NCBI RefSeq assembly: GCF_022229005.1
Contig: NZ_JAKKFD010000037.1
Span: 1-64,000, forward strand
DNA: 64,000 nucleotides
Reading direction: 5' to 3'
Origin: Micromonospora trifolii
GTDB taxonomy: Bacteria > Actinomycetota > Actinomycetes > Mycobacteriales > Micromonosporaceae
Shown piece after piece: positions 43,664-51,495 of this stretch. The notes below the pieces were generated by a model, which had not been told where the DNA came from, ran no database searches, and saw only the letters and a list, made by a program, of their open reading frames with translations. The position numbers and the translations under genes were made by a program. The stretch's first letter is position 1. Every line of letters begins with the position of its first letter.

Positions 43664-44710
43664 CTACAACAGCGTCAGCTGCTCGGCCGCCGCCGGTGGC
43701 GGAGGCTCGGGCAGGCTGCGGTTGTCGCCCCGCTCTCCGCGGTGCAGCCCGTGCCGGCGGGCGGCGATCCGCACCCGTGCGGTCAACTCCCGCTGGTATG
43801 CCTGCGGGGCGTACGCACCGGCCCGGTACAGCTCGCGGTAGCGGGGCACGAGGTGCGGGTGCTCGCGGGCGAGCCAGTGCGCGTACCACTCCCGGGCACC
43901 GGGACGCAGGTGCAGGGGCAGGGCGGTCACGCTCGTCGCACCGGCGGCGGCGATCGCCGAGACGGTGGCGTCGACCGACTCGTCGCTGTCGCTGAGGCCG
44001 GGCAGGATCGGGGCCATGAGCACGCCGACGGAGAAGCCGGCGTCGGCGAGTGCCCGGACGGCGTCCAGTCGGCGGCGTGGGTGCGGTGTGCCCGGCTCGA
44101 CGGTGCGCCAGAGATGCTCGTCGACGAACCCCACCGAGAAGGAGATGCCCACAGTGGTGACCTCGGCGGCCTCGCGCAGCAGCGGCAGGTCGCGCAGGAT
44201 CAGCGTGCCCTTGGTGAGGATCGAGAACGGGTTGGCGAAGTCGCGCAAGGCGCCGATGATCTGCGGCATCAGTCGGTAACGACCCTCGGCGCGCTGGTAG
44301 CAGTCCACGTTGGTGCCCATCGCCACGTGCGCGCCCCGCCAGCGCGGCGCGGCCAGCTCCCGCCGGACCAGCTCACCGGCATTGACCTTGACGATCACCT
44401 TCCGGTCGAAGTCCGCGCCGGCGTCGAGATCGAGATAAGTGTGGGTATTTCTCGCGAAACAGTAGACGCAGGCATGAGAGCAGCCCCGGTACGGGTTGAT
44501 CGTCCATTCGAACGGGACGCGGGACTGCCCGGGCACCCGGTTGAGGATGGACTTGGCCTGCACCTCGTAGAAGGTCATCCCGGCGAACTCGGGGGTGTCG
44601 AAGGTGCGGGCGACGGCGCCGGGCAGCGCCAGCGGCAGGGGTGGCGTCGCTGGCGCTGCCCGCTCGGGGTCTCCCTCAACCGGGGGAGCGGTGAGGTTGT
44701 CCCAGCGCAT
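43664..44710 (-). CDS. Rv2578c-family radical SAM protein
   Basis: ATG 44710 begins MRWDNL, the usual start of this family; longer readings upstream are not supported. The 348-residue protein has the iron-sulfur motif CSHACVYC within NPYRGCSHACVYCFAR, then GTNVDCYQ, LTKGTLILRD and ISFSVGF, the same order as in Rv2578c-type spore-photoproduct-lyase-like radical SAM proteins. It cleaves SAM to form a radical; the substrate is unknown. Divergent from the DCC protein gene. Confidence 0.93.
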   Translation of the reverse strand: MRWDNLTAPPVEGDPERAAPATPPLPLALPGAVARTFDTPEFAGMTFYEVQAKSILNRVPGQSRVPFEWTINPYRGCSHACVYCFARNTHTYLDLDAGADFDRKVIVKVNAGELVRRELAAPRWRGAHVAMGTNVDCYQRAEGRYRLMPQIIGALRDFANPFSILTKGTLILRDLPLLREAAEVTTVGISFSVGFVDEHLWRTVEPGTPHPRRRLDAVRALADAGFSVGVLMAPILPGLSDSDESVDATVSAIAAAGATSVTALPLHLRPGAREWYAHWLAREHPHLVPRYRELYRAGAYAPQAYQRELTARVRIAARRHGLHRGERGDNRSLPEPPPPAAAEQLTLL

Positions 44711-44803
44711 GGCCACTATTCGAACACGTGTACGAGGCAAGCGCAAGTGACCCGCCGTACACCGGTGGGCGTTCGGGCGGTCGGAGAGGGGAGGATGGAC
44801 GCC

Positions 44804-45223
44804 ATGGAGACGTCGACCTTCGTCTACGACGGGGACTGCGCGTTCTGCACGAGCTGTGCGGAGTTCATCGAGCGCCGCATCCCCACCGCCGCCCGGGTGG
44901 TGCCCTGGCAGTTCGCCGACCTGGACGCGCTCGGCCTCACCACGGCCGAGTGCGAGGAGGCAGTGCAGTGGGTCGGCGCGGACGGCTCGCGCGCGGCCGG
45001 TCCGGACGCCATCGCGAAGCTTCTCGCCGCGAGTGGTCCGCTCTGGCGGGTCGCCGGCGCCGGCCTGCGGATTCCTCCGGTGCGCGTTGCGGCCTGGCCG
45101 CTGTACCGCTGGGTGGCGCGCAACCGGCACCGGCTTCCCGGTGGCACGGCTGCCTGCTCCCTCCCGCAGGAGGCCCGGGAGCGGCTCTACGGGCCGGCCG
45201 GCCGCCCGACCACCGGCGCCTGA
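44804..45223 (+). CDS. DCC-family thiol-disulfide oxidoreductase-like protein (DUF393)
   Basis: Two ATGs compete: 44795 lies directly on GGGGAGG, so I prefer 44804, eight bases downstream, giving METSTFVYDG and 139 residues. The DxxCxxC signature is YDGDCAFCTSC, followed by FADLDALGLTTAECEEAVQWV as in the family. DCC proteins are predicted thiol-disulfide enzymes and often pair with HTTM membrane proteins, as here. The 3' end overlaps the convergent HTTM gene by 37 bases. Confidence 0.88.
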   Translation: METSTFVYDGDCAFCTSCAEFIERRIPTAARVVPWQFADLDALGLTTAECEEAVQWVGADGSRAAGPDAIAKLLAASGPLWRVAGAGLRIPPVRVAAWPLYRWVARNRHRLPGGTAACSLPQEARERLYGPAGRPTTGA

Positions 45224-46158
45224 TCGTCGAGCGACCGCTCCGCGCCGGCAACCACCGGGTCCTGGTCAGCCGGCACCCTCTCGACGTCGGTCTGGCGCGG
45301 TTCCGGGGCATCCGTCGTCGCCGCCTCGGAAGGGCTACGGCCGATGAGCCGGCGGGCCCAGACCAGCGGGCGCACCCGCTCCAGCGGTAGGAAGCTGGTC
45401 ATCGCGGCCAGGTGCGGCGCGAACGAGATCGTGATGGTCGCGATGGTGACCGCGTGGAACGAGTAGAAGAAGCCGACCATGGCGAGTCGCCAGCGGGGTG
45501 GCAGCAGGAAGACCACCGGGCTCAGCAGCTCGAACGCCACGATGCCGAACTGGGCGACGATCAGCAGGTGCGGCACCTGGGCGATGAGGTCCGCCAGGTC
45601 GGTGCCGCGCCGGATGATCGCGCGGGCCAGGACCGAGCCGGTCAGCCAGTCCAAGCCGCCGAAGCGCAGCTTGGCGAAGGCGGCCAGGAAGTACGTGCAG
45701 ATGACCGCGATCTGGGTGACGCGTAGCGCCCAGCCGCCGGCCTCGGTGCGGGTGGTGTCGCCGTGTCGGGCCCGACCGGCGGTGGGCAGCACGGCCAGCG
45801 CGACGAGCAGCCCGAACCGGTCGTGGTCGACCTTCCCGTAGCTCATCGCGATGATCATCCACTCCAGGTACAGCGCGCACACCGCCCAGCCGAGCAGCCG
45901 GGGCGCTCGTCCGGTGGCGGCGAGGAGGGCGAGCAGCAGCAACGCCCAGAAGATCACCGTCACCAGCGTCTCGGTTGGCGTCGGCAGTGGGAGCAGGCGG
46001 CCGATCAGGAGTGGCCGGTACAGGTCGCCGGGCACGCTGACCCGGGTGCGTACCCAGGGGGTGAAGATCACCAGATCGGCGGCGACGAACAGGTAGATCA
46101 GAGTGCGGAAGGCGGCCACCCGGCCCCGGGGTACGGCCTCGGTCAGCCAGCGGTTCAT
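45187..46158 (-). CDS. HTTM-domain integral membrane protein
   Basis: The protein has 323 residues with several membrane helices (FRTLIYLFVAADLVIF, LVTVIFWALLLLALLA, LGWAVCALYLEWMIIAM, VICTYFLAAFAKLRFGG, FELLSPVVFLLPP, FYSFHAVTIATITISFAP). It belongs to the HTTM group, whose best known members are vitamin-K-dependent gamma-carboxylase-like. The ~50-residue C-terminal tail is hydrophilic. Its start overlaps the upstream gene by four bases. Pairing with a DCC protein is common, and a redox-linked membrane function is inferred. Confidence 0.88.
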   Translation of the reverse strand: MNRWLTEAVPRGRVAAFRTLIYLFVAADLVIFTPWVRTRVSVPGDLYRPLLIGRLLPLPTPTETLVTVIFWALLLLALLAATGRAPRLLGWAVCALYLEWMIIAMSYGKVDHDRFGLLVALAVLPTAGRARHGDTTRTEAGGWALRVTQIAVICTYFLAAFAKLRFGGLDWLTGSVLARAIIRRGTDLADLIAQVPHLLIVAQFGIVAFELLSPVVFLLPPRWRLAMVGFFYSFHAVTIATITISFAPHLAAMTSFLPLERVRPLVWARRLIGRSPSEAATTDAPEPRQTDVERVPADQDPVVAGAERSLDDQAPVVGRPAGP

Positions 46159-46595
46159 CGGGTGGCCTGCCAGCGGACGACGGTCTGGTCGGTGTGCTGG
46201 CCGGTCGGTCGGCCGCCGCGGATGCCGTGCCAGCGGATGACGATGCGGACCTCGACCAGCGCGGGAGCGTCCGGGTGGCGTTCGGCGTACGCGTCGGCGA
46301 CCTCGGTGAGCAGCGTCGGGTCGGCGGCGTATCGGGCCTGCTGGCCCTCGATCTCGGCGCGGCGGATTCCTGTCGCGTTCTGGTCGAGGTCGATCAGCGT
46401 CCCGGAGCTGTTCACCCCCTCGACGCGGGTGTCGGGTGCGGGTGCGTTCGGCGGGTTGGAGGTGGAGTACATCCGGAACGGGCCGAACGGGAAGTCGTCG
46501 TCGCTGCCCCAGAAGGTGCCGACGACGAGCAGGACGAGCCCCAGTGCGGTAGCGCCCAGCCGGGTCACGCGCCCGCGGGTGGTCAGGTTCTCCAT
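46155..46595 (-). CDS. Hypothetical membrane-anchored protein coupled to HTTM
   Basis: From ATG 46595 (MENLTTRGRVTRL) the product has 146 residues: one N-terminal membrane helix (LGATALGLVLLVVGTFWG), then a periplasmic domain with FPFGPFRMYSTSNPPN and DTRVEGVNSSGTLIDLD, ending in VRIVIRWHGIRGGRPTGQ. Coupled to the HTTM gene by ATGA. The domain is known beside HTTM proteins but I do not know its function. No strong ribosome-binding site is seen, so the start is moderately sure. Confidence 0.75.
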   Translation of the reverse strand: MENLTTRGRVTRLGATALGLVLLVVGTFWGSDDDFPFGPFRMYSTSNPPNAPAPDTRVEGVNSSGTLIDLDQNATGIRRAEIEGQQARYAADPTLLTEVADAYAERHPDAPALVEVRIVIRWHGIRGGRPTGQHTDQTVVRWQATR

Positions 46596-46700
46596 CGGGT
46601 CGTGACGATACGGGATGTACCGACGGCCTCGGGTCCCTCCGACGGGCAGTTCGGCCTGACCAGGCAGGTGATCATGTGGAGGTTGCTGGGGGTACGACGA

Positions 46701-46727
46701 AGGCCGGGCCCGCATCGGGCCCGGCCT
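46701..46727 (-). terminator. Hairpin terminator after trxA
   Basis: Perfect 12-base arms (AGGCCGGGCCCG and its complement) with a three-base loop, ~23 bases past the minus-strand trxA stop. Confidence 0.85.
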
Positions 46728-46749
46728 CGCGTGTCGTCGCGCTGACGAC

Positions 46750-47112
46750 TCAGTGGTTGTGCTCGGCCAGCTGCTTGCGGACGTCGTCCATGTCCAGCGC
46801 CTCGACCTGCTCGATCAGGTTCTCCAGCGCGGACTCGGGAAGGGCGCCCGGCTGGGCGAAGACGATGACGCCGTCACGGATCGCCATGATCGTCGGGATC
46901 GAACGAATGTCGAACTTGGCGCCCAGCTCCTGCTGAGCCTCCGTGTCGACCTTGCCGAAGACGATGTTCTGGTGCTTCTCCGAGGAGCGCTCGTAGACCG
47001 GGGCGAACCGCTTGCACGGACCACACCAGTCGGCCCAGAAGTCGACCAGGACGATGCCGTCGTTGCCGGTCACCTCGTCGAAGTTCGTCGAGGTCAGCTC
47101 AACGGTTGCCAT
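46750..47112 (-). CDS. trxA: Thioredoxin
   Basis: The protein has 120 residues. The redox motif WCGPC is in LVDFWADWCGPCKRF, the cis-proline loop in IRSIPTIMAI, and the fold order is standard. It reduces protein disulfides in the cytoplasm with electrons from thioredoxin reductase, whose gene is not in the window. It is monocistronic, with a hairpin terminator downstream and a long upstream region. Confidence 0.95.
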   Translation of the reverse strand: MATVELTSTNFDEVTGNDGIVLVDFWADWCGPCKRFAPVYERSSEKHQNIVFGKVDTEAQQELGAKFDIRSIPTIMAIRDGVIVFAQPGALPESALENLIEQVEALDMDDVRKQLAEHNH

Positions 47113-47659
47113 TGCACTCTCCGATCACCGCGGTTTATCTACGTCCCGTAGAACCAGGGCTGACCGTATCGAATTCCCGGGCGGTGGGGCACGAAACGTG
47201 CTCGGGGCTGCCGGGGGGTGCCGCAGGTCATCGACAGGCATCTGTTCACACCCGACCTGCGGAACGCAAGTGCATGACGCACTTGCGTGACCTGCGGTAA
47301 TGGGAGCGTTTCCAGGGAGATCCACGCGATTGAGCACTACGAATCGGTAACTTGGGCCTTGACAAGGAGGTATCCCGCCTGCGGAGATCGCTGATCAACC
47401 TCCGCTTCGTCACGGACAGTAGTGTTACAAAAAGATAAATGTGACCGCGATCTCTGTGAACCTACGCAGGCGTAGGGCAGAATTCCTCACATCAGAGCGT
47501 GGGCGGCGGGTGCCGGGGAGGGCCCCGCCGCTCATTGCGTCTCCCCCCAGGTGAGTGACCGGTGTGACATTTCCGCCGCCGTCGCGCCCCGCCGGTCGCC
47601 TTAACCATCGGTAAGGCATGCTGTGCCGAACTCCATCGCCGCCCGTCGAAGGGACCAGC
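47113..47659. other. 547-base intergenic region with repeats
   Basis: Divergent region between trxA and the MaoC gene; no convincing ORF. It contains TGACCTGCGG-like motifs: once inverted (47221-47230) and twice direct (~47254-47262 and 47288-47297) around a hairpin. A second small dyad, CCTACG-CAGG-CGTAGG, lies near 47460. An AT-rich patch (TTACAAAAAGATAAATG, ~47424-47440) is conspicuous in this genome and could mark a promoter. Confidence 0.6.
47264..47288. repeat. Perfect 10-base inverted repeat flanked by direct repeats
   Basis: ACGCAAGTGC, five-base loop ATGAC, GCACTTGCGT. Flanked on both sides by GACCTGCGG. It could be a protein-binding site for trxA control or a transcript hairpin. 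Confidence 0.7.
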
Positions 47660-48175
47660 ATGCAGTTCGGTCGCTACTACGAGGAGTTCGAGGTCGGCGC
47701 GGTCTACCGGCACTGGCCGGGCAAGACCGTCACCGAGTACGACGACCACCTCTTCTGCCTGCTCACGATGAACCACCACCCGCTGCACATGGACGCGCAC
47801 TACGCCGCGACAGCCAGCCAGTTCAAGCGCAACGTCGTGGTCGGCAACTACATCTACTCGCTGCTGCTCGGCATGTCGGTGCCCGACGTGAGTGGCAAGG
47901 CGATCGCCAACCTGGAGGTCGAGTCGCTGCGGCACGTCGCGCCGACCTTCCACGGCGACACCATCTACGGCGAGACCACGGTGCTGGACAAGCGTGAGTC
48001 CGGCTCGAAACCCGACCGGGGCGTGGTGTCGGTGGAGACCCGCGGCTACAACCAGGACGGCACGATGGTCTGCGTCTTCCGGCGCAAGGTCATGGTCCCC
48101 AAGCGGGAGTACGCGGCCGCCGCGGTGCCCGACGGCGTGGATCCGGAGCGGCCCAGCTTCCCCGAGCCGCGCTGA
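47660..48175 (+). CDS. MaoC-family hydratase/dehydratase
   Basis: ATG 47660 follows GAAGGG; 14 upstream codons are not needed. The 171-residue hot-dog fold protein has NHHPLHMDAHYA, the hydratase motif with catalytic Asp/His, then VVGNYIYSLLLGM and ESLRHVAPTFHGDTIYGETTVLDKRES. It hydrates enoyl-CoA, mesaconyl-CoA-hydratase-like by layout. It probably works with the CitE-like lyase and acyl-CoA dehydrogenase encoded 4-9 kb upstream, as in the mycobacterial Rv2498c-Rv2500c arrangement. Confidence 0.92.
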   Translation: MQFGRYYEEFEVGAVYRHWPGKTVTEYDDHLFCLLTMNHHPLHMDAHYAATASQFKRNVVVGNYIYSLLLGMSVPDVSGKAIANLEVESLRHVAPTFHGDTIYGETTVLDKRESGSKPDRGVVSVETRGYNQDGTMVCVFRRKVMVPKREYAAAAVPDGVDPERPSFPEPR

Positions 48176-48207
48176 CCGTCGCGGCGGGCTCGACCGTAGA
48201 CGAACAC

Positions 48208-48247
48208 GGGCTCCTTCCCCACCGCGGGTCTGCTGGGGAAGGGGCCC
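48208..48247 (+). terminator. Hairpin terminator after maoC-like gene
   Basis: Fourteen-base arms with one mismatch (GGGCTCCTTCCCCA and TGGGGAAGGGGCCC), 12-base loop, beginning 33 bases after the stop. Confidence 0.8.
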
Positions 48248-48287
48248 TGTTCCCGTCTCGGGGCATATGCTGACGCCGGAGGTTCCG

Positions 48288-48803
48288 ATGAGCCACTCCG
48301 TAGCGGGAGAGCCGTCCTCTGCCGGCCGCCGAGCCGCACCGTTGACCACAGCTGTCTACTCCGCCGCCGAGTGGGATCTGCTCACCAGCCTGCCCGGTCG
48401 GGTTCTCGTGGCCGCCGCGGCACCCGGTCCTGGCCGGACGGAGCGTGGAGTGTCGGCCAGCCTGGCCGGGCTGGATGCCGTGGCCGCGGGCCGAGCCTCC
48501 GACAGCGACCTGGTCCGCGCGGTGGTCGCCACGATCTACGCCCGCCACGACGGCGCCCCGCAACCCGCCGAACGGCTCACCGACCTGGTGGATCTGCTGG
48601 CCGCCTGCCGGGCGGCGAGCCGGGTCCTCCGGCGACGGGCCGACCCCGCCGACTCGGCCGCGTACCGCCAGTGGGTGCAGTCGGTCGCGGCCCGGGTCTG
48701 TCGCGCGGTGCCCGGTGCCGGCGTGCGCCGGGCGGACCCACCGGCCAACCCGGCGGACCGGCGCTTCCTGGACCGGCTCGGTGCCGCCCTCGACCTGGGG
48801 TGA
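48288..48803 (+). CDS. Hypothetical alpha-helical protein
   Basis: ATG 48288 (MSHSVAGEP) has GGAGG five bases upstream. The 171-residue protein is Ala/Arg-rich and helical: VYSAAEWDLLTSLPGRVLVAAA, ERLTDLVDLLAACRAASRVLRR and RQWVQSVAARVCRAV. There is no signal peptide, membrane segment or Cys/His motif. I do not recognise a function; it looks like a conserved actinobacterial cytoplasmic protein. It precedes the SpoU methyltransferase and may share its transcript. Confidence 0.8.
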   Translation: MSHSVAGEPSSAGRRAAPLTTAVYSAAEWDLLTSLPGRVLVAAAAPGPGRTERGVSASLAGLDAVAAGRASDSDLVRAVVATIYARHDGAPQPAERLTDLVDLLAACRAASRVLRRRADPADSAAYRQWVQSVAARVCRAVPGAGVRRADPPANPADRRFLDRLGAALDLG

Positions 48804-48848
48804 CCGGCAGGTCGTCGCGGCGGGCGCCGACACGGTCCGTACCCTCTG

Positions 48849-49478
48849 ATGACCGTGACCGACGACCAGCTTGAGGTGGGTGTGGGCCCCTGGCCGGGGG
48901 ACCCACCGGACGACCCCCGTTACGACCCCCAGCTGCTGGCGGAGGGGGACCGGCGCAACGTCGTCGACCGCTACCGCTACTGGCGGCACGAGGCGATCGT
49001 GGCCGACCTGGACCGGCACCGGCACGGCTTCCACGTCGCGATCGAGAACTGGCAGCACGACTTCAACATCGGCACTGTGGTGCGCAACGCCAACGCGTTC
49101 AACGCCGCCGAGGTGCACATCGTCGGACGGCGACGGTGGAACCGGCGCGGCGCGATGGTGACCGATCGGTACCAGCACGTACGGCACCACGAGACGATCG
49201 AGGAGTTCGTGGCCTGGGCGGCCGAGCGGCAGCTGCCGGTGTTCGGCATCGACAACCTGCCCGGGTCGCGCCCGCTGGAGACCGGCACCCTGCCGCGGGA
49301 CTGCGTGCTGCTGTTCGGTCAGGAGGGGCCCGGCCTCTCCGCGCCGGCCCGTGCCGCGTGCGACCAGCTCTACTCAATCGCCCAGTACGGCTCGACGAGG
49401 TCGATCAACGCGGGCGTGGCCAGTGGAATCGCCATGCACGCCTGGATCCGTGCGCACGCCGGTACGCCGCCGGACTGA
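48849..49478 (+). CDS. TrmH/SpoU-family RNA 2'-O-methyltransferase
   Basis: The protein has 209 residues. The three SPOUT motifs are present: NIGTVVRNANAFN (motif 1, with catalytic Arg), VLLFGQEGPGLS (motif 2) and YSIAQYGSTRSINAGVASGIAMHAW (motif 3, forming the trefoil-knot SAM site). It methylates ribose 2'-OH in tRNA or rRNA; the target nucleotide cannot be inferred. An N-terminal ~50-residue extension (PDDPRYDPQLLAEGDRRN) is usual in the actinobacterial branch. Confidence 0.93.
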   Translation: MTVTDDQLEVGVGPWPGDPPDDPRYDPQLLAEGDRRNVVDRYRYWRHEAIVADLDRHRHGFHVAIENWQHDFNIGTVVRNANAFNAAEVHIVGRRRWNRRGAMVTDRYQHVRHHETIEEFVAWAAERQLPVFGIDNLPGSRPLETGTLPRDCVLLFGQEGPGLSAPARAACDQLYSIAQYGSTRSINAGVASGIAMHAWIRAHAGTPPD

Positions 49479-49545
49479 CCCACGTACGGTGCCGAATCGG
49501 ACGTTCCGGCTTGACGTGCCGCCACTGCGGGGAGACGGTGGGGAT

Positions 49546-50235
49546 GTGAGTGTCGCGGTGAGTTGTCCGAGATGCGGGGGCCCGGTACGGGCGCCGGATC
49601 TGATGAACACCGACTCGAGGTGCGTGCGCTGCGGCCCGGTGCCGCCGCTGCACGTGCCGGAGCACATCGGAGCGGACATCGTGGCGAGCGTGGTGGAACG
49701 GATCACCGCGACCGGCGATCCGCCGGTGACGCCGTTGTGGTGCCCGTGGCCGCTGCCGCCCGGTTGGACACTCACCGGCGTGGCGTACGCCGGGGACGAC
49801 CGGACGGGCGTGCGGGCGACGGTGGTGGCCTGCGCGGGCCCGGCCCCGCTCGGTGGCGGCCCGGCCGATCTGGTCTTCGTGGCCGAGGAACCGGGTGTCG
49901 GCCTGGGCACCAGGCTCGCCGGTCTGGCCGGCCCGGATCCGGGGCCGGAGTTGGTGGACGCGCTGACCGACCCGGGGTCGGGTCACCCTGACCACGTCGG
50001 ACAGGCGAAGATCAAGGTCGGCGGGCACCCCACTCCACTGTGGTTGGTGAATTCACCAACGGATCGAAGCGCGTACGCCGGCGAAGCTCGGGGAATGTGG
50101 CTCCATGCGATAGCCTGGCCGGCGAGTGCGGGTCACCTGCTCGCGGAAGACGTCGTGCTACACGACCTGACCGAGTGGACTCCGCCCGAGCTCGTGTACG
50201 GCGCACCGTCCCCGTATCTACCCGGTAGAGCTTGA
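49546..50235 (+). CDS. DUF6758-type zinc-ribbon protein
   Basis: GTG 49546 with GGAGA upstream gives 229 residues. A small zinc ribbon leads (CPRCGGPV...CVRCGPV), then a globular domain with LPPGWTLTGVAYAGD and GQAKIKVGGHPTPLWLVNSP, ending with an aromatic AIAWPASAGHLLAEDVVLHDL. This is a conserved actinobacterial family of unknown function. The end is followed by a 116-base gap. Confidence 0.85.
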   Translation: MSVAVSCPRCGGPVRAPDLMNTDSRCVRCGPVPPLHVPEHIGADIVASVVERITATGDPPVTPLWCPWPLPPGWTLTGVAYAGDDRTGVRATVVACAGPAPLGGGPADLVFVAEEPGVGLGTRLAGLAGPDPGPELVDALTDPGSGHPDHVGQAKIKVGGHPTPLWLVNSPTDRSAYAGEARGMWLHAIAWPASAGHLLAEDVVLHDLTEWTPPELVYGAPSPYLPGRA

Positions 50236-50351
50236 CAACTCTTCCGGATTGACGGAGAACGGACGCAGATATTCACTGTACGACACCACACTGATACTCT
50301 GGGTGCCGCTGCGGTAATGGGACCCGGCGCCGCGCGAGAGGATGGCCCGCC

Positions 50352-50510
50352 ATGGTCAAGAAGGTCCTCACCTGGGCCGGAATCGCATTCTTGATCTTCT
50401 TCGTCGCCTACCGGCCAAACTCTGCGGCGGACGTGTTCAAGTCGCTCGGCGGCGGGATCATGGATATTGCCCAGGGGTTTGGCGACTTCTTCACCAGTCT
50501 CGTCGCCTAG
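50352..50510 (+). CDS. 52-residue conserved-type small membrane protein
   Basis: This short ORF runs from ATG 50352 to TAG 50510, with GAGAGG ~10 bases upstream. It begins MVKKVLTWAGIAFLIFFVAYRP, a basic start then one membrane helix. An amphipathic stretch with SLGGGIMDIAQGFGDFFTSL follows. It lies six bases before the PH-domain protein gene, so both are probably one operon and may work together at the membrane. Function unknown. Confidence 0.82.
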   Translation: MVKKVLTWAGIAFLIFFVAYRPNSAADVFKSLGGGIMDIAQGFGDFFTSLVA

Positions 50511-50516
50511 CCGCCG

Positions 50517-51392
50517 ATGGGCAGCCCCTCCGGACCACCCTTCGACCCGGACGACCCCGACCGGGAGCGCCGCGAGCGCGACACCGAGCCGATCCCGCGG
50601 ATCGGGCCTGATGACGGCCCGGGCTACGGGGCCGGTCCCGGCCTGTCCGACGGTCCGTCCCTTTCGGACGACGTCGGCTATGGCGACGGGCCCGGCTATG
50701 CCGGCCAGGGTCGTTCCGGTCGGGGGTGGGTCCGTGATCCGGAGGCCAGCTACCAGCCACCGCAGATCTCCGAGGACGAGCTGGCCGGGTTGCGCGCGGA
50801 CGCGACCGGCTCGACCCCTCGGCGGGTGCTGCCACTGGAAGACGAGCCCAGTTCGCTGGTGGCTCGCTACCTCTTCCCCACCGAGCGCTACCGGGGCGAG
50901 TGGAAGCGACACTGGATCCACCTCACCAACCCGCTGTTGATCGGCGTCGCGGCGACCTTCGTGCTCGGCTACCTCTCCGGCTTCCTCGCCGGCCAGGACG
51001 TCGGCGTGCTGACCACCATCGCCGTGCTGCTGTGGTTCGCGGTGATGGGCTGGGTGGCGTGGAAGGTCGCCGACTGGTGGTATGACCGGTTCATCCTGAC
51101 CAACAAGCGGGTCATGGTGGTCAACGGCATCGTCACCCGCAAGGTGGCGATGATGCCGCTGGTCCGGGTCACCGACATGAAGTACGAGCAGACCCCGACC
51201 GGTCGCGCGCTCAACTACGGCACCTTCGTGCTGGAGTCGGCCGGCCAGGAGCAGGCGCTCCGCGAGATCAAGAACCTGCCCAACCCGAACGAGCTCTACC
51301 TGCGCGTCGTCGAGGAGATGTACGAGCCGCAGGCGGTCGAGGCGCGGCTCGGCAAGGAGGCCGACGAGGCCAAGGCCGACGACGGGGCGTAA
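50517..51392 (+). CDS. PH-domain (bPH2/YdbS-type) membrane protein
   Basis: The protein has 291 residues. The first ~115 are an acidic, Gly/Pro-rich disordered region. Two membrane helices follow (NPLLIGVAATFVLGYLSGFLAG and LTTIAVLLWFAVMGWVAWKVA), then a bacterial PH-like domain with DRFILTNKRVMVVNGIVTRKVAMMPLVRVTDMKYEQ, and a charged C-terminal tail. The family's exact role is unclear (membrane or envelope stress functions in relatives). The preceding 52-residue gene is probably in the same operon. Confidence 0.9.
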   Translation: MGSPSGPPFDPDDPDRERRERDTEPIPRIGPDDGPGYGAGPGLSDGPSLSDDVGYGDGPGYAGQGRSGRGWVRDPEASYQPPQISEDELAGLRADATGSTPRRVLPLEDEPSSLVARYLFPTERYRGEWKRHWIHLTNPLLIGVAATFVLGYLSGFLAGQDVGVLTTIAVLLWFAVMGWVAWKVADWWYDRFILTNKRVMVVNGIVTRKVAMMPLVRVTDMKYEQTPTGRALNYGTFVLESAGQEQALREIKNLPNPNELYLRVVEEMYEPQAVEARLGKEADEAKADDGA

Positions 51393-51495
51393 AGGTTTTC
51401 GACCGAACATCGGAGCAAGTGCGCACCTTTCGTCATGGACCAGAGCGCCCCTGACGTGGCACTCTGCCAGGACGGCAGGGGTGTGGAGGTGGGCG

